NCBI GenBank assembly: GCA_020832565.1
Contig: JAFIEI010000007.1
Location: 40,318-104,317 of the forward strand
Reading direction: 5' to 3'
DNA: 64,000 nucleotides
Source of the DNA: Salinarimonas sp.
GTDB lineage: Bacteria; Pseudomonadota; Alphaproteobacteria; Rhizobiales; Beijerinckiaceae
Positions 61,639 through 64,000 of this stretch are shown here, one piece after another. The position numbers and the translations under genes are program-made. Position 1 is the first letter of the stretch, and every line of letters starts with the position of its first letter. Under the pieces are notes generated by a model that had not been told where the DNA came from, searched no databases, and worked only from the letters and a program-made list of their open reading frames with translations.

Positions 61639-63810
61639 ATGAGTGATACGGCGAATGCGGTAACGGCGAGCGGCCCGGCGCAAGCTGCTTCGGGGACCAG
61701 CGCGACGGATGGCGTGAGCCTGCCGGGCCTGCGCGGGCTCGCCACCTATACGCGGCGCACCGACCTCCTGCTCGCCTTCGGGGTGATCGGCATCCTGATC
61801 GTGCTGATCTTTCCCATGCCCGCGCGCGTGCTCGATCTGCTGCTGGCGGTGTCGATCATCTTCTCCGTGCTGATCATGATGACGGCGCTGTTCATTGAGG
61901 AGCCGCTGGAATTCTCGTCGTTCCCGACGGTGCTTCTGATCGCGACCATGTTGCGGCTGTCGCTCAACCTTGCCTCGACGCGGCTGATTCTCAGCCACGG
62001 TCACGAGGGCACCGATGCGGCGGGCTACGTGATCGAGGCCTTCGGCGGTTTCGTCATGGGTGGCAATTTCGTCATCGGCGTGATCGTCTTCGCCATTCTC
62101 GTGCTGGTGAATTTCGTCGTCATCACCAAGGGCTCGGGCCGCATCGCGGAAGTCGCGGCGCGCTTTACCCTCGATGCCATGCCCGGCAAGCAGATGGCGA
62201 TCGATTCCGACCTCTCCTCTGGCCTGATCGACGAGGACGAGGCGCGGCGCCGGCGCACCAAGCTGGAAGACGAGAGCTCCTTCTTCGGCTCGATGGACGG
62301 TGCCTCGAAATTCGTGCGCGGCGATGCCATTGCCGGCCTGCTCGTCGTCTTCATCAACGTCATCGGCGGCATCATCATCGGCGTGGCGCAGATGGGGATG
62401 AGCTTCGGCGACGCGGCGGCGAGCTACACCATGCTCACCGTCGGTGACGGCCTGGTCTCGCAGATCCCGGCCCTGATCGTCTCCACCGCCGCCGGCCTGC
62501 TCGTCTCCAAATCCGGGGTCAAGGGCGCCGCCGACAAGGCGCTCGGCAAGCAGCTCGCCCATTATCCCAAGGCGCTGGGCATGTCGGCCATGGTGATGGT
62601 GGCGCTCGCGCTCCTGCCCGGCATTCCGATGCTGCCCTTCCTCTCGCTGGCCGCAGGAGCCGGGGCGCTCGCCTATTACGTCAACAAGCAGGCCAAGACG
62701 CGTGAGCGTGAGGCGAAGAATCTCGACGCGCAGGGCAAGCCCCGTGCTCCGAAGGAGCCGGCGGAGCCCGCCGAGGAGCCGATTTCGGAAGTGCTCAAGA
62801 TCGACGACCTCAAGGTCGAGATCGGCTATGCGCTGCTGCCGCTGGTCAATGGCGGATCGGAAGGCGAGCGGCTGACCGACCAGATAAAGGCCCTGCGCCG
62901 GCAACTCGCGGCGGAGATGGGCTTCGTCATGCCCAGCGTGCGCATTCTCGACAACGTCCAGCTCGAAGCCAACGATTACGTCATCCGCGTCAAGGAGATC
63001 GAGGCGGGTGCCGGCAAGATCTTCCCCGGCCAGTTCATGGCGATCGACCCGATGGGCGGGCAGGTGCAATTGCCCGGCCAGCACATGCTGGAGCCCACAT
63101 TCGGGCTGCCCGCGACCTGGATCGATGCCGGTCTGCGCGAGCAGGCGCAATTGCGCAGCTATACTGTGGTCGATGCGGCCACCGTGCTCTCGACCCATCT
63201 CACAGAGGTGATCAAGGCGCATATGCCGGAGCTGCTCACCCATATCGAGGTGCAGAAACTGCTCACCGAACTGCCCAAGGATCACGCAGATCTGCTCAAG
63301 GAGATCGTGCCGAGCCAGATCACCACCACCGGCATCCAGCGCGTGCTGCAGCTGCTTCTGGCCGAGCGCGTCTCGATCCGCGACCTGGGCGCGATTCTCG
63401 AAGCGATTTCGGAAGTCGTCGGTAGCGTCAAGAATCCGCGCGATATCGTCGAGCATGTGCGCATGCGGCTGGGGCGCCAGATCTGCGCGCAATATGTCGG
63501 GCCCAACGGGCAATTGCCGATCGTGACCCTCTCGCCGTCCTGGGAACAGGCCTTCATGGATGCCGTCGTCGGCCAGGGCGAAGACCGGCATCTGGCGATG
63601 CAGCCCTCGAAACTCTCGGAATTCGTCGCCGCCGTGCGCGACGCCTTCGAGCAGGCCGCCCAGCAGGGTCAGATGCCGGTGCTCGTCACCTCCATCCAGA
63701 CGCGCCCCTTCGTGCGCTCCATCATCGAGCGCTTCCGGCGCGAGACGCCGGTGATGAGCCAGGGCGAAATCCATACCCGCACGCGCCTGCAGACCGTGGG
63801 CAGCGTGTGA
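61639..63810 (+). CDS. flhA: Flagellar biosynthesis protein FlhA
   Basis: 723 residues. Central export-gate component of the flagellar type III secretion system. The N-terminal half has about eight membrane helices. The cytoplasmic FHIPEP loop GRIAEVAARFTLDAMPGKQM is at about 168-190, with DDE-rich DSDLSSGLIDEDEARRRR after it. The C-terminal cytoplasmic domain (about 370-723) binds substrate-chaperone complexes. GAGGGG lies four bases before ATG 61639. No other flagellar gene is adjacent upstream; it follows the molybdenum hydroxylase operon after a hairpin and a CtrA-like box. Confidence 0.94.
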   Translation: MSDTANAVTASGPAQAASGTSATDGVSLPGLRGLATYTRRTDLLLAFGVIGILIVLIFPMPARVLDLLLAVSIIFSVLIMMTALFIEEPLEFSSFPTVLLIATMLRLSLNLASTRLILSHGHEGTDAAGYVIEAFGGFVMGGNFVIGVIVFAILVLVNFVVITKGSGRIAEVAARFTLDAMPGKQMAIDSDLSSGLIDEDEARRRRTKLEDESSFFGSMDGASKFVRGDAIAGLLVVFINVIGGIIIGVAQMGMSFGDAAASYTMLTVGDGLVSQIPALIVSTAAGLLVSKSGVKGAADKALGKQLAHYPKALGMSAMVMVALALLPGIPMLPFLSLAAGAGALAYYVNKQAKTREREAKNLDAQGKPRAPKEPAEPAEEPISEVLKIDDLKVEIGYALLPLVNGGSEGERLTDQIKALRRQLAAEMGFVMPSVRILDNVQLEANDYVIRVKEIEAGAGKIFPGQFMAIDPMGGQVQLPGQHMLEPTFGLPATWIDAGLREQAQLRSYTVVDAATVLSTHLTEVIKAHMPELLTHIEVQKLLTELPKDHADLLKEIVPSQITTTGIQRVLQLLLAERVSIRDLGAILEAISEVVGSVKNPRDIVEHVRMRLGRQICAQYVGPNGQLPIVTLSPSWEQAFMDAVVGQGEDRHLAMQPSKLSEFVAAVRDAFEQAAQQGQMPVLVTSIQTRPFVRSIIERFRRETPVMSQGEIHTRTRLQTVGSV

Positions 63811-63878
63811 GGTGGGGTGCGGATACACTCAATCGATCTTGCAGAGCTTTATCCAAATCTGGCGGTCCGGATCAAGCC

Positions 63879-64000
63879 TCAGAAGTCCCATGGATTGATC
63901 AGTTCGAGATCCGTCGTGGCAAAATCCGCGAGGTTTCGCGTTGCCAGCCGACCGCCGTTCACGGCGGCGATGGCCCCGATCATCCCGTCCGGGGCTGACA
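63879..64000 (-). CDS. vapC: PIN-domain (VapC-like) ribonuclease toxin, partial
   Basis: Only the last 39 residues are in the window. They contain PDGMIGAIAAVNGGRLATRN then LADFATTDLELINPW, the C-terminal PIN motif with the conserved Asp and the closing strand of VapC toxins. The gene continues beyond the right edge, where its antitoxin would be expected upstream. Convergent with flhA. Confidence 0.75.
   Translation of the reverse strand, partial: SAPDGMIGAIAAVNGGRLATRNLADFATTDLELINPWDF

Noticed and set aside
61570..63828. 752-residue minus-strand frame opposite flhA
   Set aside because: flhA with its FHIPEP motif is certain; the antisense translation is His/Arg/Asp-rich without domains.
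1..64000. CRISPR array, phage, insertion sequence, rRNA or tRNA genes
   Set aside because: No regularly spaced direct repeats, transposase, integrase or structural RNA sequence was recognised in the window.

Overview
The window is GC-rich bacterial DNA packed with genes on both strands. Gene content and order point to an alphaproteobacterium of the order Hyphomicrobiales (Rhizobiales): Tad/Cpa pilus genes with Flp pilins, a very long PodJ-like coiled-coil/SEL1 protein, one bifunctional RSH enzyme next to rpoZ, lepB-rnc-era, rimP-nusA-ylxR-infB-rbfA-truB, an FHIPEP flagellar export protein, and an hsp20 gene behind what looks like a ROSE RNA thermometer. No phage, insertion sequence, CRISPR array, rRNA or tRNA gene was seen. 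This is a chromosomal core region with some accessory insertions.

Layout. 1-5.8 kb: part of a Tad pilus locus. On the minus strand lie two Flp pilins, cpaB and the start of cpaC (cut by the window edge); on the plus strand lie a protein carrying only the secretin N-terminal domain and two TadE/TadG-type pseudopilins. AT-rich intergenic islands flank the stand-alone gene. 5.9-12.2 kb: mixed genes (membrane alpha/beta-hydrolase, MerR regulator, class IV aminotransferase, orphan FlgC-like protein, HAD phosphatase, cytochrome b561). 12.2-14.2 kb: a divergent pair of a RibD-C type reductase and a RibA-type GTP cyclohydrolase II. 14.3-25.5 kb: rsmB, a heparinase-like protein, then the rimP-to-truB translation operon, which has an attenuator-like leader. 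25.6-31.7 kb: hsp20, a lipase-like hydrolase, two inositol-monophosphatase family genes around an MFS carrier, and a CelD/BcsL-type acetyltransferase. 31.8-35.4 kb, minus: era, rnc, lepB and a fused double MaoC protein. 35.7-39.6 kb, plus: a secreted three-repeat protein, rpoZ and rsh.

39.7-43.0 kb, minus: a compact four-gene operon of a dehydrogenase (BchC-like MDR), a pterin-synthase-like protein lacking expected active-site residues, a family 4 glycosyltransferase and a methyltransferase. I find this the best candidate for an undescribed pathway, possibly making a glycosylated, methylated pterin-like or related small molecule. 43.2-49.2 kb: FkbM methyltransferase, a solitary HigA-type regulator, DUF1194, serA, DUF3429, and a TIGR02186/TauE pair. 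49.3-57 kb: PodJ-like protein, lipoprotein L,D-transpeptidase, accA. 57-61.5 kb: a GMC oxidoreductase divergent from an IorAB-type molybdenum hydroxylase. 61.6-63.8 kb: flhA, with a CtrA-like box upstream. The window ends inside a VapC-type PIN gene.

Many starts were moved inside the longest open frame on the basis of Shine-Dalgarno sequences, signal peptides and overlap with the preceding gene. All assignments come from reading the translated sequence; no database search was run.
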